A DNA stretch of 64,000 nucleotides from Micromonospora sp. WMMA1363 (lineage in GTDB: Bacteria > Actinomycetota > Actinomycetes > Mycobacteriales > Micromonosporaceae): assembly GCF_030345795.1 (NCBI RefSeq), contig NZ_JAUALB010000001.1:987001-1051000 (forward strand), written 5' to 3'. Positions within the stretch are counted from its first letter, which is position 1, and every line of letters starts with the position of its first letter. The notes beneath the pieces were generated by a model. The model was not told the origin of the DNA. It did not search any database and saw nothing but the letters and a program-made list of their open reading frames with translations. Both the position numbers and the translations under genes were made by a program. This document shows positions 31,394 through 40,739 of this stretch, piece by piece.

Positions 31394-31609
31394 ATGGCCA
31401 CTCGTGACACCGGCGGGCAGTCGCAGTCCGGCCGCTCCCGGCAGGATGAGGAGATCGAAGACGTCGCCACCGAGGCGAACCCGGAGGTCGCCGAACGGCA
31501 GGCCGAGATCACCGAGGATGTCGACGACCTGCTCGACGAGATCGACTCCGTTCTCGAGGAGAACGCAGAAGAATTCGTGAGGGGCTATGTCCAGAAGGGT
31601 GGGGAATAG
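31394..31609 (+). CDS. pup: Prokaryotic ubiquitin-like protein Pup
   Basis: A 71-residue, acidic, largely disordered tag. The C-terminal half (ITEDVDDLLDEIDSVLEENA) is the helix that docks on the ARC coiled coil, and the end is VQKGGE. The final residue is encoded as Glu, so PafA can use it without prior deamidation, unlike mycobacterial Pup-Gln. A strong ribosome site GGAGGAGG precedes ATG 31394. TAAGTT near 31360 is a candidate -10. The 3' end is overlapped by the start of a broken endonuclease-like gene. Confidence 0.97.
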   Translation: MATRDTGGQSQSGRSRQDEEIEDVATEANPEVAERQAEITEDVDDLLDEIDSVLEENAEEFVRGYVQKGGE

Positions 31610-31925
31610 GCATCACCTCCGGCGTCGCTGCGGCGCCGGGTAGCGGGAGTTCGCCGCCCTGCTCGCGGAGCAGGGCGGGGTCTGCGCCAGCTACGGCGTG
31701 GAAGATCCGCAACACCTGGACCACGATCAGCGCGCCGGATGGGTGCGCGGGATAATCTGCTTCAACTGCAACGGTGGTCTTGGCTGGTTCCGTGACGACG
31801 TGTCGCGATTGGCCAGGGCGATCACGTACCTGAGAGGAACCACGTGGCAGCGGGTTTTGATCCATCCGGGCGTCTTCCCGATGTGTTCACCAACGCGGGG
31901 ACGTCCTCCTTCACAACGTTCCTGA
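31587..31925 (+). pseudogene. Endonuclease VII-like (HNH/treble-clef) gene broken by an in-frame TAG
   Basis: From ATG 31587, inside the end of pup, the frame reads MSRRVGNRHHLRRRCGAG and then a TAG at 31641-31643. After it the same frame continues EFAALLAEQGGVCASYGVED, LDHDQRAGWVRGIICFNCN and GGLGWFRDD up to 31925. This is the fold of recombination endonuclease VII: DHD-x-G and CFNCN are the active-site and second zinc pair. The stop could come from one G-to-T change in a GAG codon. The first zinc pair, normally CxxC, is now CASY-G. Two independent losses argue for a real pseudogene. It overlaps prcB by 82 bases. Confidence 0.78.
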
Positions 31926-32683
31926 GCAAGGCGGCTCCCGAGATGCTGCCCGGTCGCCGGCCGCTGCCACCGGGCATGGCGGCCGACCTGGCACCGCACG
32001 CCACCACCATCGTGGCGCTCTCGACGGCCGGCGGCGTCGTGATGGCTGGTGACCGGCGGGCCACGATGGGCAACCTCATCGCCCAGCGGGACATCGAGAA
32101 GGTGCACCCGGCTGACGCGTACTCACTGGTGGGCATGGCCGGTACCGCGGGCATCGGCATCGAGCTGATGCGACTGTTCCAGGTGGAGCTGGAGCACTAC
32201 GAGAAGATCGAGGGCGCGATGCTCTCACTCGACGGCAAGGCCAACCGGCTCGCGTCGATGATCCGGGGCAACCTGGGGGCTGCGATGCAGGGCCTGGCCG
32301 TGGTTCCGCTGTTCGCCGGGTTCGACCTGGCCGCGAGCGACCCGGCGCGGGCCGGCCGGATCTTCAGCTTCGACGTGACCGGCGGCCCGTACGAGGAGAC
32401 CGGGTACGACGCGGTCGGCTCGGGCTCGCTGTTCGCGAAGTCGGCCCTGAAGAAGCGGTTCCGGGTCGGGCTGTCCGTCGACGACGCCGTCCGCCTGGCG
32501 GTGGAGGCACTGTACGACGCCGCCGACGAAGACACCGCGACCGGCGGCCCGGACCTTACCCGGCGGATCTTCCCGGTGTTGATGACCGCGACGGCGGAGG
32601 GCACGCACCGGCTCACCGACGCCGAGGCCGCGGCGATCGCCGAGAGCGTCGTCGCCGCCCGGATGGAGACCCCGGGCGGCTGA
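31844..32683 (+). CDS. prcB: Proteasome beta subunit PrcB
   Basis: A 279-residue catalytic subunit of the 20S core. A 53-residue propeptide is predicted to be removed before Thr54 in [20 protein letters not shown], exposing the N-terminal Thr nucleophile; the Asp and Lys of the catalytic site follow (AGDRRAT and RDIEKVHP). The GTG at 31844 lies inside the reading frame of the broken endonuclease-like gene, with GAGAGG just upstream. The propeptide therefore overlaps older coding sequence. prcA follows after 54 bases. Confidence 0.96.
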   Translation: MAAGFDPSGRLPDVFTNAGTSSFTTFLSKAAPEMLPGRRPLPPGMAADLAPHATTIVALSTAGGVVMAGDRRATMGNLIAQRDIEKVHPADAYSLVGMAGTAGIGIELMRLFQVELEHYEKIEGAMLSLDGKANRLASMIRGNLGAAMQGLAVVPLFAGFDLAASDPARAGRIFSFDVTGGPYEETGYDAVGSGSLFAKSALKKRFRVGLSVDDAVRLAVEALYDAADEDTATGGPDLTRRIFPVLMTATAEGTHRLTDAEAAAIAESVVAARMETPGG

Positions 32684-32737
32684 CGCCGCCCCATCTGACA
32701 GCAGTCCCCGCACAGCGCCGTAAGGAGAACCGCCGCC

Positions 32738-33553
32738 GTGGCCATGCAGTTCTACGCCTCGCCCGAGCAGATCATGCGCGACCGTTCCGAGTTGGCCCGC
32801 AAGGGCATCGCCCGGGGGCGTAGCGCGGTGGTCGTTAGTTACGCCGGCGGGGTGCTCTTCGTCGCGGAGAACCTGTCCAGCGCCCTGCACAAGGTCAGCG
32901 AGATCTACGACCGGATCGGCTTCGCCGCCGTCGGGCGGTACAACGAATTCGAGAATCTGCGGCGGGCCGGGGTGCGGATGGCGGACCTGAACGGTCTGAG
33001 CTACGACCGTCGGGACGTGACCGGTCGGGCCCTCGCGAACGCGTTCGCCCAGACCCTCGGGGCGATTTTCACCGAGCAGTCGAAGCCGTTCGAGGTGGAG
33101 ATCTGCGTGGCCCAGGTCGGAGCCACGCCCGGCGACGACGAGCTGTACCGGCTGACCTACGACGGGTCGGTCACGGACGAGCCGGGCCGGATGGCGATGG
33201 GTGGCCAGGCCGAGGCGATCGCCGGTGCGCTCAAGTCGAACCACCGCTCGGACATGTCACTTGCCGACGCGGTGAAGGTGGCGGTGCAGGCGTTGGGCAG
33301 CGTCGGCGGGGAGGGTGGGGCCTCGCGGACGATCGCCGCGGACCAACTGGAGGTGGCGATCCTGGATCGCTCCCGGTTGGGCCGCACCTTCCGGCGGATC
33401 ACCGGCGCCGCGCTGACCGCGTTGCTGGACGGCGGAAAGGCCGAGGAGCCGCCGACGCGGCCGGAGACACCGACGGAGGCGGCGCACAAGCCGACCACGT
33501 CGGCGGGGTCGGCCGACCTGGAGGGCCAGGAGCCCGAGCACCCCGAGTCCTGA
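32738..33553 (+). CDS. prcA: Proteasome alpha subunit PrcA
   Basis: A 271-residue alpha subunit that forms the outer rings and gate of the 20S core and docks ARC's C-terminal tail. It opens [20 protein letters not shown], the gating N-terminus, and contains [17 protein letters not shown] without the catalytic Thr. The last 45 residues are an acidic, Pro/Thr-rich tail. AAGGAG precedes GTG 32738; ATG 32744 is an alternative. It is co-transcribed with prcB, and two stem-loops downstream mark the likely end of the operon. Confidence 0.96.
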   Translation: MAMQFYASPEQIMRDRSELARKGIARGRSAVVVSYAGGVLFVAENLSSALHKVSEIYDRIGFAAVGRYNEFENLRRAGVRMADLNGLSYDRRDVTGRALANAFAQTLGAIFTEQSKPFEVEICVAQVGATPGDDELYRLTYDGSVTDEPGRMAMGGQAEAIAGALKSNHRSDMSLADAVKVAVQALGSVGGEGGASRTIAADQLEVAILDRSRLGRTFRRITGAALTALLDGGKAEEPPTRPETPTEAAHKPTTSAGSADLEGQEPEHPES

Positions 33554-33644
33554 GTCCCGGCCGGGACTGGCGCGACTCGATCCGCGGGACCACGCCCCGC
33601 GCCCCGGCATCGGGATCCCACCCGACGCCGGGGCAGCCGGTGCC

Positions 33645-33669
33645 GGCCCACCTTGACGACGGGTGGGCC
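33645..33669. terminator. Stem-loop downstream of prcA (1)
   Basis: GGCCCACC (33645-33652) pairs with GGTGGGCC (33662-33669) around a nine-base loop, 92 bases after the prcA stop. There is no T-run. A second hairpin follows at 33683. The rest of the prcA-pafA gap (33554-33888) holds no gene I can support. Confidence 0.5.
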
Positions 33670-33682
33670 CGCGGGCCCTGCT

Positions 33683-33700
33683 GTCCCCCTATCAGGGGAC
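33683..33700. terminator. Stem-loop downstream of prcA (2)
   Basis: GTCCCC and GGGGAC form a perfect six-base stem around CTATCA. With the hairpin at 33645 it forms a tandem pair, the likely end of the prcBA transcript before pafA. Confidence 0.45.
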
Positions 33701-33888
33701 GGGGACGGTTGCGGCGAGGCCGCGTCCGAAGCCCAGCGGCAGCGGGCCGACCGTCGATGACCTGAGGGGCGGGCTCACACCGTACCGCCGGTGGCCGGGC
33801 CGAAGCCGGCGGAGGTGGGCGGGCACCGCGCGGGAACGGGCACGGCGAGCGTTGCCCAACGGGGGCTCCGGGCGGCTAATGTCTCATC

Positions 33889-35247
33889 ATGGAGCGGCGA
33901 ATCTTCGGCCTCGAAACCGAGTACGGCGTCACCTGCACCTATCGCGGTCAGCGCCGGCTTTCCCCCGACGAGGTCGCACGGTACCTGTTCCGGCGGGTGG
34001 TCTCGTGGGGCCGGTCGAGCAACGTGTTCCTGCGCAACGGCGCCCGGCTGTACCTGGACGTCGGGTCCCATCCGGAGTACGCGACGCCGGAGTGTGACTC
34101 GGTTGCGGACTTGGTCGCGCACGACCGGGCCGGCGAGCGGATCCTCGAGGGGCTGCTGGTCGACGCGGAGAAGCGGCTGCACGACGAGGGCATCGCGGGC
34201 GAGATCTACCTGTTCAAGAACAACACCGACTCGGCCGGGAACTCGTACGGCTGCCACGAGAACTACCTCGTCTCTCGGCACGGCGAGTTCGGCCGGTTGG
34301 CCGACGTGCTGATCCCGTTCCTGGTCACCCGGCAGCTGATCTGCGGCGCGGGGAAGGTGCTGCAGACGCCGCGTGGTGCGGTCTACTGCCTGTCGCAGCG
34401 GGCGGAGCACATCTGGGAGGGTGTCTCGTCGGCGACCACCCGGAGCCGGCCGATCATCAATACCCGGGACGAGCCGCACGCGGACGCGGAGCGGTACCGC
34501 CGGCTGCACGTGATCGTCGGCGACTCGAACATGAACGAGGTCACCACGCTGCTGAAGGTCGGTACGGCGGACATCGTGCTGCGGATGATCGAGGCGGGCG
34601 TGGTGATGCGCGACCTGACGCTGGAGAACCCGATCCGAGCGATCCGCGAGGTGTCGCACGACATCACGGGCCGGCGGAAGGTGCGCCTGGCCTCCGGCAA
34701 GGAGGTCAGCGCGCTGGAAATCCAGCAGGAGTACCTGGCGAAGGCGACGGAGTTCGTGGAGCGGCGCGGCGGCGACCAGACGGCGAAGCGGGTGGTGGAG
34801 CTGTGGGGTCGGGTGCTGCGGGCGGTGGAGACCGGTGACCTGGAGCCGGTGGCCCGGGAGATCGACTGGGTGACGAAGCTGCGGCTGATCGAGCGCTACC
34901 AGCGCAAGCACGACCTGCCGCTGTCGCATCCGCGGGTGGCCCAGATGGACCTCGCGTACCACGACCTGCGCCGGGGTCGAGGTCTGTACGGCCTGCTGGA
35001 GCGGCGGGGCACGGTGGACCGGGTGGCGACCGACCCGGAGATCTTCGAGGCGAAGGAGACACCGCCGCAGACGACACGCGCACGGCTGCGGGGTGAGTTC
35101 ATCCGGCATGCCCAGGAGAAGCGGCGGGACTTCACGGTGGACTGGGTGCACCTGAAGCTGAACGATCAGGCGCAGCGCACGGTGTTGTGCAAGGATCCGT
35201 TCCGGGCGTACGACGAGCGGGTGGAGCGGCTGATCGCCAGCATGTGA
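33889..35247 (+). CDS. pafA: Pup-protein ligase PafA
   Basis: A 452-residue ligase that activates the Pup C-terminal Glu with ATP and joins it to substrate lysines. [18 protein letters not shown] starts the glutamine-synthetase-like fold, the catalytic Asp is in [15 protein letters not shown] (residue 57), and [19 protein letters not shown] is a shared Dop/PafA block. It lacks the Dop loop. TAATGT at 33877-33882 is six bases before ATG 33889, so the transcript appears leaderless and separate from prcBA. Confidence 0.97.
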   Translation: MERRIFGLETEYGVTCTYRGQRRLSPDEVARYLFRRVVSWGRSSNVFLRNGARLYLDVGSHPEYATPECDSVADLVAHDRAGERILEGLLVDAEKRLHDEGIAGEIYLFKNNTDSAGNSYGCHENYLVSRHGEFGRLADVLIPFLVTRQLICGAGKVLQTPRGAVYCLSQRAEHIWEGVSSATTRSRPIINTRDEPHADAERYRRLHVIVGDSNMNEVTTLLKVGTADIVLRMIEAGVVMRDLTLENPIRAIREVSHDITGRRKVRLASGKEVSALEIQQEYLAKATEFVERRGGDQTAKRVVELWGRVLRAVETGDLEPVAREIDWVTKLRLIERYQRKHDLPLSHPRVAQMDLAYHDLRRGRGLYGLLERRGTVDRVATDPEIFEAKETPPQTTRARLRGEFIRHAQEKRRDFTVDWVHLKLNDQAQRTVLCKDPFRAYDERVERLIASM

Positions 35248-35303
35248 GGGGCGGCGCGGGTGTGCGCGGTCCCCCCTCCGGGCCCGGGTAGGCTGGCGGC
35301 GCC

Positions 35304-35489
35304 ATGATGCCTACCGAACCGACCGGCCGGGGCTCCGAGAAGCAGAACTGGGCCGAACGCCGCCGGCAGAAGATCCGCGACGAGATCGAGCGCAACCGTC
35401 GCGGCGAGTACACCGTGCCCACCTGGGTGCTCGCGCTCGCGCTCGCGCTGATCGTGGGTGCCTGGGCCGCCTTGGCCATCTTCGCCTGA
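35304..35489 (+). CDS. Small single-pass membrane protein
   Basis: A 61-residue protein with a charged N-terminus (AERRRQKIRDEIERNRRGE) and one hydrophobic helix (about residues 39-58, VPTWVLALALALIVGAWAAL). No family name is known to me. TAGGCT at 35289-35294 precedes the ATG by nine bases. It lies between pafA and the DUF3866 gene. Confidence 0.75.
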   Translation: MMPTEPTGRGSEKQNWAERRRQKIRDEIERNRRGEYTVPTWVLALALALIVGAWAALAIFA

Positions 35490-35601
35490 TTCGTTGCGCG
35501 ACGCGGTCGCGCGTGTCTGGTGCGGGGCGTCGGGTCGATCCGGTCCGCGACCGGCGGATCGGCCTACCCGGCGCGGGACGGTGCCATGCGGGCGTCGCCG
35601 G

Positions 35602-36687
35602 TCAGCTGAGCAGGCGGGCGGCGTGCCGGCCGGCCGCCGCGGCGGCGAGGAAGTAGACGTGGTCGGCGGCCAGACCCCGACCCATCGTCGACAGCGGCAC
35701 CGGGCTGGCCCGCAGGGCGGCGTCGAGGCCGTCGACCGGCACCCGGACCACGTCGTGCCGGGCCGCGAGCGGCGCGAGCGCCGCGTCGACCGCGTCGGCG
35801 AGCGCCGGGTCGAGGCCCTCGGGCACCGCCAGCTCCGCGCGGGCCAGGGCGATCCGGCCGTACGCGGTGAGGCTGTGGTGGGACACGCCGCGGTGCCGGG
35901 GGCGGGGGTCGGCGGCGGAGATACGCAGCGACCCGACCGGCCGCCCGCCCAGCACGGCGACCGCGTTGACCGCCTCGCCGACCGCCACCCCGGAGAAGCC
36001 CCACCGGGTGCCGGTGCCGAGGTTGCCCGGTCCCTGGGCGACGACCGCGAGGTCCGCGTGCAGCACGTGCCGGGCGGCGAGCAGCCCGCTGTAGAGCGTG
36101 CTGGCCTCCAGGTCTCCGCCGAAAGCCTGTCCGACGCTGATCGTGCCGGCCAGGTGGCCGCGCAGCCCGGCGAGGGTACGGGAGAACCAGGCGGGTAGCG
36201 CGGCGCCGTCGGTGAGCAGGTAGGCCACCCGGGCGCCGGGGGCGTCCGCGCGGATCCCGGCGAGGATCGCCGGCAGCGCGGAGTGCAGGTCGGCGGTGAC
36301 CACCGGCAGCCCGGCCAGGTCGTCGGCCCCGGCCAGGGCCGCCCGGTGTGGGGAGGACTCCTCGTCGACACCGAGCAGGATCGGCTGCAACGGGGTGTAG
36401 CGGGCCTTGACCAGGTGGCCCGCGTCACGGCTGTCGGCCGGCGCGGGCGGGTCCGGCGGTAGCCGGTCCGGCAGGGCCACGACGAGGGCGTACCCGCCGG
36501 TGCCGAGGCCCATCAGCAGGGCGCCGGCATTGAGCAGCACCCGGTCACCGACCTCGGGCCGGCCCACGAGGCCGGGGTAGGCGAGGGCGCGCAGCACCGT
36601 ACCGTCCGCTAGTGCGACGTCCAACTCGACCGCGCCGGTCCACTCCCGCCGCACCGTCGTCACCGTTCCCGACCGCCATCGCACCAT
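35602..36687 (-). CDS. DUF3866 family protein
   Basis: A 361-residue actinobacterial protein of unknown function found repeatedly near the proteasome genes. Visible segments include GLVGRPEVGDRVLLN (a beta-barrel-like N-terminus), AVVAQGPGNLGTGTRWGFS and RGVSHHSLTAYGRIALARA; the latter two look like conserved functional loops with Gly and His residues. There is no signal peptide or membrane segment. ACGCTA at 36694-36699 (TAGCGT on the minus strand) lies six bases before the ATG, so it too looks leaderless and is divergent from pafB. Confidence 0.85.
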   Translation of the reverse strand: MVRWRSGTVTTVRREWTGAVELDVALADGTVLRALAYPGLVGRPEVGDRVLLNAGALLMGLGTGGYALVVALPDRLPPDPPAPADSRDAGHLVKARYTPLQPILLGVDEESSPHRAALAGADDLAGLPVVTADLHSALPAILAGIRADAPGARVAYLLTDGAALPAWFSRTLAGLRGHLAGTISVGQAFGGDLEASTLYSGLLAARHVLHADLAVVAQGPGNLGTGTRWGFSGVAVGEAVNAVAVLGGRPVGSLRISAADPRPRHRGVSHHSLTAYGRIALARAELAVPEGLDPALADAVDAALAPLAARHDVVRVPVDGLDAALRASPVPLSTMGRGLAADHVYFLAAAAAGRHAARLLS

Positions 36688-36851
36688 GCGGCGACGCTAG
36701 CGGTCGCAGGTGTCGGCGAGCACGTCCGGGTGGCTCCAGGCGTACGGTGAGCGGAGGTTTCCGGGCCGCCGGTGACCACGGCCCGGTGACGGTCGTGACG
36801 CGCGGTGCGATGGGTACACATGTTCGGCCGGCCGGCTGCTAGCGTCGTACC
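36688..36851. promoter_or_regulatory. Divergent leaderless promoters, DUF3866 and pafB
   Basis: The outward boxes are TAGCGT on the minus strand (36694-36699) and TAGCGT at 36840-36845 on the plus strand. Each is six bases from its start codon. The same hexamer on both sides suggests shared control, though PafBC sites could not be identified by eye. Confidence 0.55.
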
Positions 36852-37850
36852 GTGTCGCGGACCCGCACCGAACGCCTGGTCAACCTGGTGATCTGCCTGC
36901 TGTCCACGCGGCGGTTCCTGACCGCCGCGCAGATCGCCGCGACCGTGCCCGGCTACGAGCACGATCCGCACGACGCGCGTGACCACGAGGCGTTCCAGCG
37001 CAAGTTCGAACGGGACAAGGCTGAGCTGCGTGAGCTGGGTGTCCCGCTGGAGACCGGGACGGCCAGTGTGTTCGACGTCGAGCCGGGTTACCGGATCGCC
37101 CGGCGGGAGTACGCGCTGCCCGACATCCCGCTCGAGCCGGATGAGGCCGCCGCGGTGGGCATCGCCGCCCGGTTGTGGCAGCATGCCGGCCTGGCTGCCG
37201 CCGCCTCCTCGGGGTTGGCGAAGCTGCGGGCCGCCGGCGTGGACGTGGACCCACAGGCCACTCTCGGGTTGGAGCCGATGGTGACGGTCGACCCGGCGTT
37301 CGCTCCGCTGACCGCCGCGGCCCGGGACCGCTGCGAGGTGACGTTCGCCTACCGGGTCCCGGACCGGGACGAGCCGTCCCGTCGCCGCCTTCAGCCGTGG
37401 GGCGTGGTCTGCTGGCGGGGCCGGTGGTATGTGGTCGGCCACGACCTGGACCGGGCCGCCACCCGCTGCTTCCGGCTCTCCCGGGTGGTGGGCGCGGTCC
37501 GGGTGACCGGCCGGCCGGGCGCCTACGATCCACCTCACGGGGTGGATCTGATCAGCCACGTCGCCCGCTGGTCCGGCCCGGTGGAGCGCACCGGCCGGGC
37601 CACGGTCCTTGCCGCTCCCGGCCGGGCAGCCGGGTTGCGCCGCTGGGCGGTGGAGACGGCTGCGGGGTTGGACGGTGACCGGCTGGTTTTGCCCTACTCC
37701 GATCCGGAGGCCCTCGCCGGCAAGCTCGTCGGCTACGGCCCGGACGTGCGGGTGCTCGACCCGCCGGAGGTGCGGGAGGCGGTCATCCAGCGGCTCAAGG
37801 AGATCGCCACCCGCCACGAGGACCTGGCCGGCACCGGGGGTGCCCGGTGA
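36852..37850 (+). CDS. pafB: WYL-domain transcriptional regulator PafB
   Basis: A 332-residue regulator. The N-terminal winged helix is RLVNLVICLLSTRRFLTAAQ. The WYL domain is visible as VVCWRGRWYVVGHDLDR with FRLSRV, and a C-terminal WCX-like region follows. In mycobacteria PafB and PafC act as a heterodimer that activates DNA-damage genes independently of LexA; that role is carried over by homology and locus. The stop overlaps the GTG of pafC (GTGA). GTG 36852 follows TAGCGT by six bases. Confidence 0.93.
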   Translation: MSRTRTERLVNLVICLLSTRRFLTAAQIAATVPGYEHDPHDARDHEAFQRKFERDKAELRELGVPLETGTASVFDVEPGYRIARREYALPDIPLEPDEAAAVGIAARLWQHAGLAAAASSGLAKLRAAGVDVDPQATLGLEPMVTVDPAFAPLTAAARDRCEVTFAYRVPDRDEPSRRRLQPWGVVCWRGRWYVVGHDLDRAATRCFRLSRVVGAVRVTGRPGAYDPPHGVDLISHVARWSGPVERTGRATVLAAPGRAAGLRRWAVETAAGLDGDRLVLPYSDPEALAGKLVGYGPDVRVLDPPEVREAVIQRLKEIATRHEDLAGTGGAR

Positions 37851-38875
37851 CCCGGCCGGCCGCCCGCGGCGGCTCCCGCACCTCCGCCGACCGGCTGGCC
37901 CGGCTGCTCAACCTCGTGCCGTACCTGCTGGCCCGGCCCGGTATCGAGATCGCCGAGGCGGCGGCCGACCTGGGTGTCACCGAGCGGCAGCTGCGGGAGG
38001 ACCTGGAGCTGCTGTGGGTGTGCGGGCTGCCCGGGTACGGCCCGGGCGATCTGATCGACATGGCGTTCGACGGCGACCGGGTGACGATCATCTACGACGC
38101 GGGAATCGACCGGCCGCTGCGGCTCACCCAGGATGAGGCGCTCGCCCTGGTGGTGGCGCTGCGGATGCTGGCCGAGACGCCCGGGGTGGCCAACCGGGAG
38201 GCCGTGGAGCGGGCCCTCGCCAAGATCGAGCATGCGGCGGGTGACCTGATGGGCGCGCCGGTCGCGGTGCGGTTGCCGGCCGACACCCGCCGGGTGGCGG
38301 AGCTGCGGACGGCCGTGGAGAGCGGCCGGGCGCTGCGGATCACCTACTACACGGCCGCCCGGGATGAGACGACCGAGCGGGTGGTCGACCCGCTGCGGAT
38401 GCTGATGGTCGGCGGCCGGGCGTACGTGGAGGCGTGGTGCCGCCGCGCCGAGGGGGTGCGACTGTTCCGGGCCGACCGGATCGACGCGGTGACGCCGTTG
38501 GACGAGCCGGCACGGATACCGCCGCAGGCCCGCCCGCACGACCTCACCGACGGGGTGTTCCGGCCCTCGCCGGACCTGCCGCTGCTCACCCTGAGGATCG
38601 GTCGGGGCGAGCGGTGGATCACCGAGTACTACCCGTGCGAGCGGGTCGAGGAGGGCGACGGCGACCAGTGGCTGGTGTCGCTGCGCGTCACCGACCTGGG
38701 CTGGGCCCGCCGGTTCGTGCTGGGGCTCGGGCCCGACGTCACCGTGGTCGCACCGGTGGAACTTGCCGGGCGGGTGCACGCGGCGGCGGCCGCGGCCCTG
38801 GACGCCTACGCGACGCCGCTGCCGCCACGCGTCCCGGCTGCGGCCGATCCGACGGTGGCGGCGCCCACGCAGTAG
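37847..38875 (+). CDS. pafC: WYL-domain transcriptional regulator PafC
   Basis: A 342-residue partner of PafB. Helix-turn-helix: LLNLVPYLLARPGIEIAEAA with DLGVTERQLREDLELLW. The WYL core is ALRITYYTAARDETTERVVD with a following VGGRAYVEAWCRRAEGVRLF, in which the usual W-Y-L triad is partly changed. PafB and PafC are separate genes here, as in mycobacteria, rather than fused as in some genera. Translation is coupled to pafB through GTGA. Confidence 0.93.
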   Translation: MTRPAARGGSRTSADRLARLLNLVPYLLARPGIEIAEAAADLGVTERQLREDLELLWVCGLPGYGPGDLIDMAFDGDRVTIIYDAGIDRPLRLTQDEALALVVALRMLAETPGVANREAVERALAKIEHAAGDLMGAPVAVRLPADTRRVAELRTAVESGRALRITYYTAARDETTERVVDPLRMLMVGGRAYVEAWCRRAEGVRLFRADRIDAVTPLDEPARIPPQARPHDLTDGVFRPSPDLPLLTLRIGRGERWITEYYPCERVEEGDGDQWLVSLRVTDLGWARRFVLGLGPDVTVVAPVELAGRVHAAAAAALDAYATPLPPRVPAAADPTVAAPTQ

Positions 38876-38885
38876 GCTGACCGCC

Positions 38886-39134
38886 GTGGTGACGTGGATC
38901 GTGGTGGCGTTGGTGCTGGTCCCGCTCGGGCTGCTCGGGCTGGCCGGGCGTGCGGTGCTGGTGCGGCTGCCCCAGCTGCGCCGAGCCGCCGTGGCGCTCC
39001 AGCGGCGGGCCGTCGAGGCCGAGGCACTCCAGGAGGCCGCCGAGACCCTCCAGGCCCGTGTCGAGGCGCTGCAGCGACGGCTGGACGCCACCCAGCGGCG
39101 GCTCGCCGTCATCAAGACGAAGCGTGGCGACTGA
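38886..39134 (+). CDS. Small membrane-anchored coiled-coil protein
   Basis: An 82-residue protein: one N-terminal transmembrane helix (VVTWIVVALVLVPLGLLGLA) and then a long helix with heptads (LQEAAETLQARVEALQRRL). No family is recognised. TAGGCT at 38873-38878 lies seven bases before GTG 38886; GTG 38889 is possible. It sits just before tatA and may be a structural membrane protein, but nothing shows that it takes part in Tat export. Confidence 0.7.
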   Translation: MVTWIVVALVLVPLGLLGLAGRAVLVRLPQLRRAAVALQRRAVEAEALQEAAETLQARVEALQRRLDATQRRLAVIKTKRGD

Positions 39135-39341
39135 TCGATCCTCGTCGCACGTCCGCGCGGTCACGCCGCGTTCCGCGTGGGCGCTGACACGACCCCGTGG
39201 TTGACGGAACATCGGCGGTTGGTCAAGACTTCACCGGCCGGGCCGATCTGTCTCCCGCCCGGCGGGTGGCAACGACCCACGACGCACGTACGATGGGCTG
39301 CGGTACCACCCCTGCCCGACACAGAGCGACTGGAGCTTCCC

Positions 39342-39650
39342 ATGGGTGCCCTCAAGCCGTGGCACATCGCCGTACTCGTGGTCGTGCTGATCCTGCTCTT
39401 CGGCGCGAAGCGGCTCCCCGACGCGGCCCGGTCGCTGGGCCGATCGCTGCGGATCATCAAGGCTGAGACGCGGAGCCTGCAGGACGACGATCGTGACCTG
39501 GCCGAGAAGGCCGACGCGCAGGCCGGCTACCAGCCGCTGCCGCCGCAGGCCCAGCAGGCCGCGCAGCAGCCGTACGGCCAGCAGTCGCCCCAGCAGGCCC
39601 CGCCGCAGCAGCCGGTCGTCGACCCGGTGCAGCGCGTCCGCGACAACTGA
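39342..39650 (+). CDS. tatA: Sec-independent protein translocase TatA
   Basis: A 102-residue Tat component: an N-terminal helix HIAVLVVVLILLFGAKRLPD with the FGxKxLPD hinge, an amphipathic helix (ARSLGRSLRIIKAETRS) and a long Gln/Pro-rich tail. TatA oligomers form the export path for folded proteins with twin-arginine signals. ATG 39342 has no strong ribosome site; TACGAT near 39290 is a likely -10. tatC follows 17 bases after the stop. Confidence 0.95.
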   Translation: MGALKPWHIAVLVVVLILLFGAKRLPDAARSLGRSLRIIKAETRSLQDDDRDLAEKADAQAGYQPLPPQAQQAAQQPYGQQSPQQAPPQQPVVDPVQRVRDN

Positions 39651-39667
39651 CCAAGGTCCCGACCACC

Positions 39668-40621
39668 GTGGCCTTCGCCCTGCGCAAGCGCGGCCCCAGC
39701 AAGTTCCAGCAGGCCGTGGACGGCTCGATGACGCTGGTCGAGCACATCCGTGAGCTACGCGACCGGCTGTTCCGCGCGTCGCTGGCCGTCGTCGCCGGCC
39801 TGATCGTTGGTTTCGTTCTCGCGCAGCCGGCCTTCGACCTGCTGAAGGAGCCCTACTGCGACCTACCGGGCGCCACCAACGCGCTCGGCGAGTGCCAGCA
39901 GTTCCTCCAGCTGTCCCCGGCGGACGGGTTCATCCTCAAGCTCAAACTGGCTTTGTGGATCGGTCTGATCGTCGCGGCCCCGGTCTGGCTCTACCAGCTT
40001 TGGGCGTTCATCGCGCCCGGTCTGCACCGGCACGAGCGCAAGTGGGCGTATGTGTTCGTCTCCATCGCCTTCCCACTGTTCGTCGGTGGGGCGGTCCTCG
40101 CCTACCTGGTCGTGGACAAGGGCCTGGCGTTCCTCATGGAGTCCGGTGTCACCGGGCTGTCCACGCAACTCGAGGTGACGCGGTACATCTCCTTCGTCAC
40201 GAACATGATCCTGCTGTTCGGGGTGGCGTTCGAGTTTCCCCTGATCCTGCTGATGTTGAACTTCACCGGGGTGGCCACCGCGCGGCGGCTGCTCAGCTGG
40301 TGGCGCGCGGTGATCTTCATATGTTTCGCCTTCGCCGCCGTTGCGACCCCGGATCCTGGACCCTTCGGGATGACGCTGCTCGCCCTGTCGCTGTCGCTGC
40401 TGTACTTCATCGCTGTCGGCGTCGCCTTCCTCAACGACAAGCGCCGGGGCCGGGGCCGGGACGTCTACGCCGGCGTCGCCGACGACGAGGCCTCGCCGCT
40501 GGAGGTCGACCGGGAACCGGTCGAGGCCGCTGCTCCGGTCGACGTGGTCAAGCCGATCGGGTCGCCGGAGCCGATCGCCAAGCCCGTCCCGATCGAGCGT
40601 CGCTACGACGACATGACCTGA
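39668..40621 (+). CDS. tatC: Twin-arginine translocase subunit TatC
   Basis: A 317-residue polytopic receptor for twin-arginine signal peptides. MTLVEHIRELRDRLFRASLA is the conserved N-terminal entry. Six hydrophobic helices follow, with the loops FIAPGLHRHERKWAYVF and FEFPLILLMLNFTGVAT typical of TatC. The last 60 residues form a charged tail. It is co-transcribed with tatA. No tatB is found nearby; actinobacteria usually place it elsewhere. Confidence 0.96.
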   Translation: MAFALRKRGPSKFQQAVDGSMTLVEHIRELRDRLFRASLAVVAGLIVGFVLAQPAFDLLKEPYCDLPGATNALGECQQFLQLSPADGFILKLKLALWIGLIVAAPVWLYQLWAFIAPGLHRHERKWAYVFVSIAFPLFVGGAVLAYLVVDKGLAFLMESGVTGLSTQLEVTRYISFVTNMILLFGVAFEFPLILLMLNFTGVATARRLLSWWRAVIFICFAFAAVATPDPGPFGMTLLALSLSLLYFIAVGVAFLNDKRRGRGRDVYAGVADDEASPLEVDREPVEAAAPVDVVKPIGSPEPIAKPVPIERRYDDMT

Positions 40622-40739
40622 TCGATCCGCGCCGGGTGGGCACGGCAGCCCGTGATCGGCGTGGCGTGCTGGGCACCGGCACCGGCGGCATCGTGGCCTG
40701 GGGAACCCGCCCCAGGGGGCGGCGGGTACGGTGCTCGCC

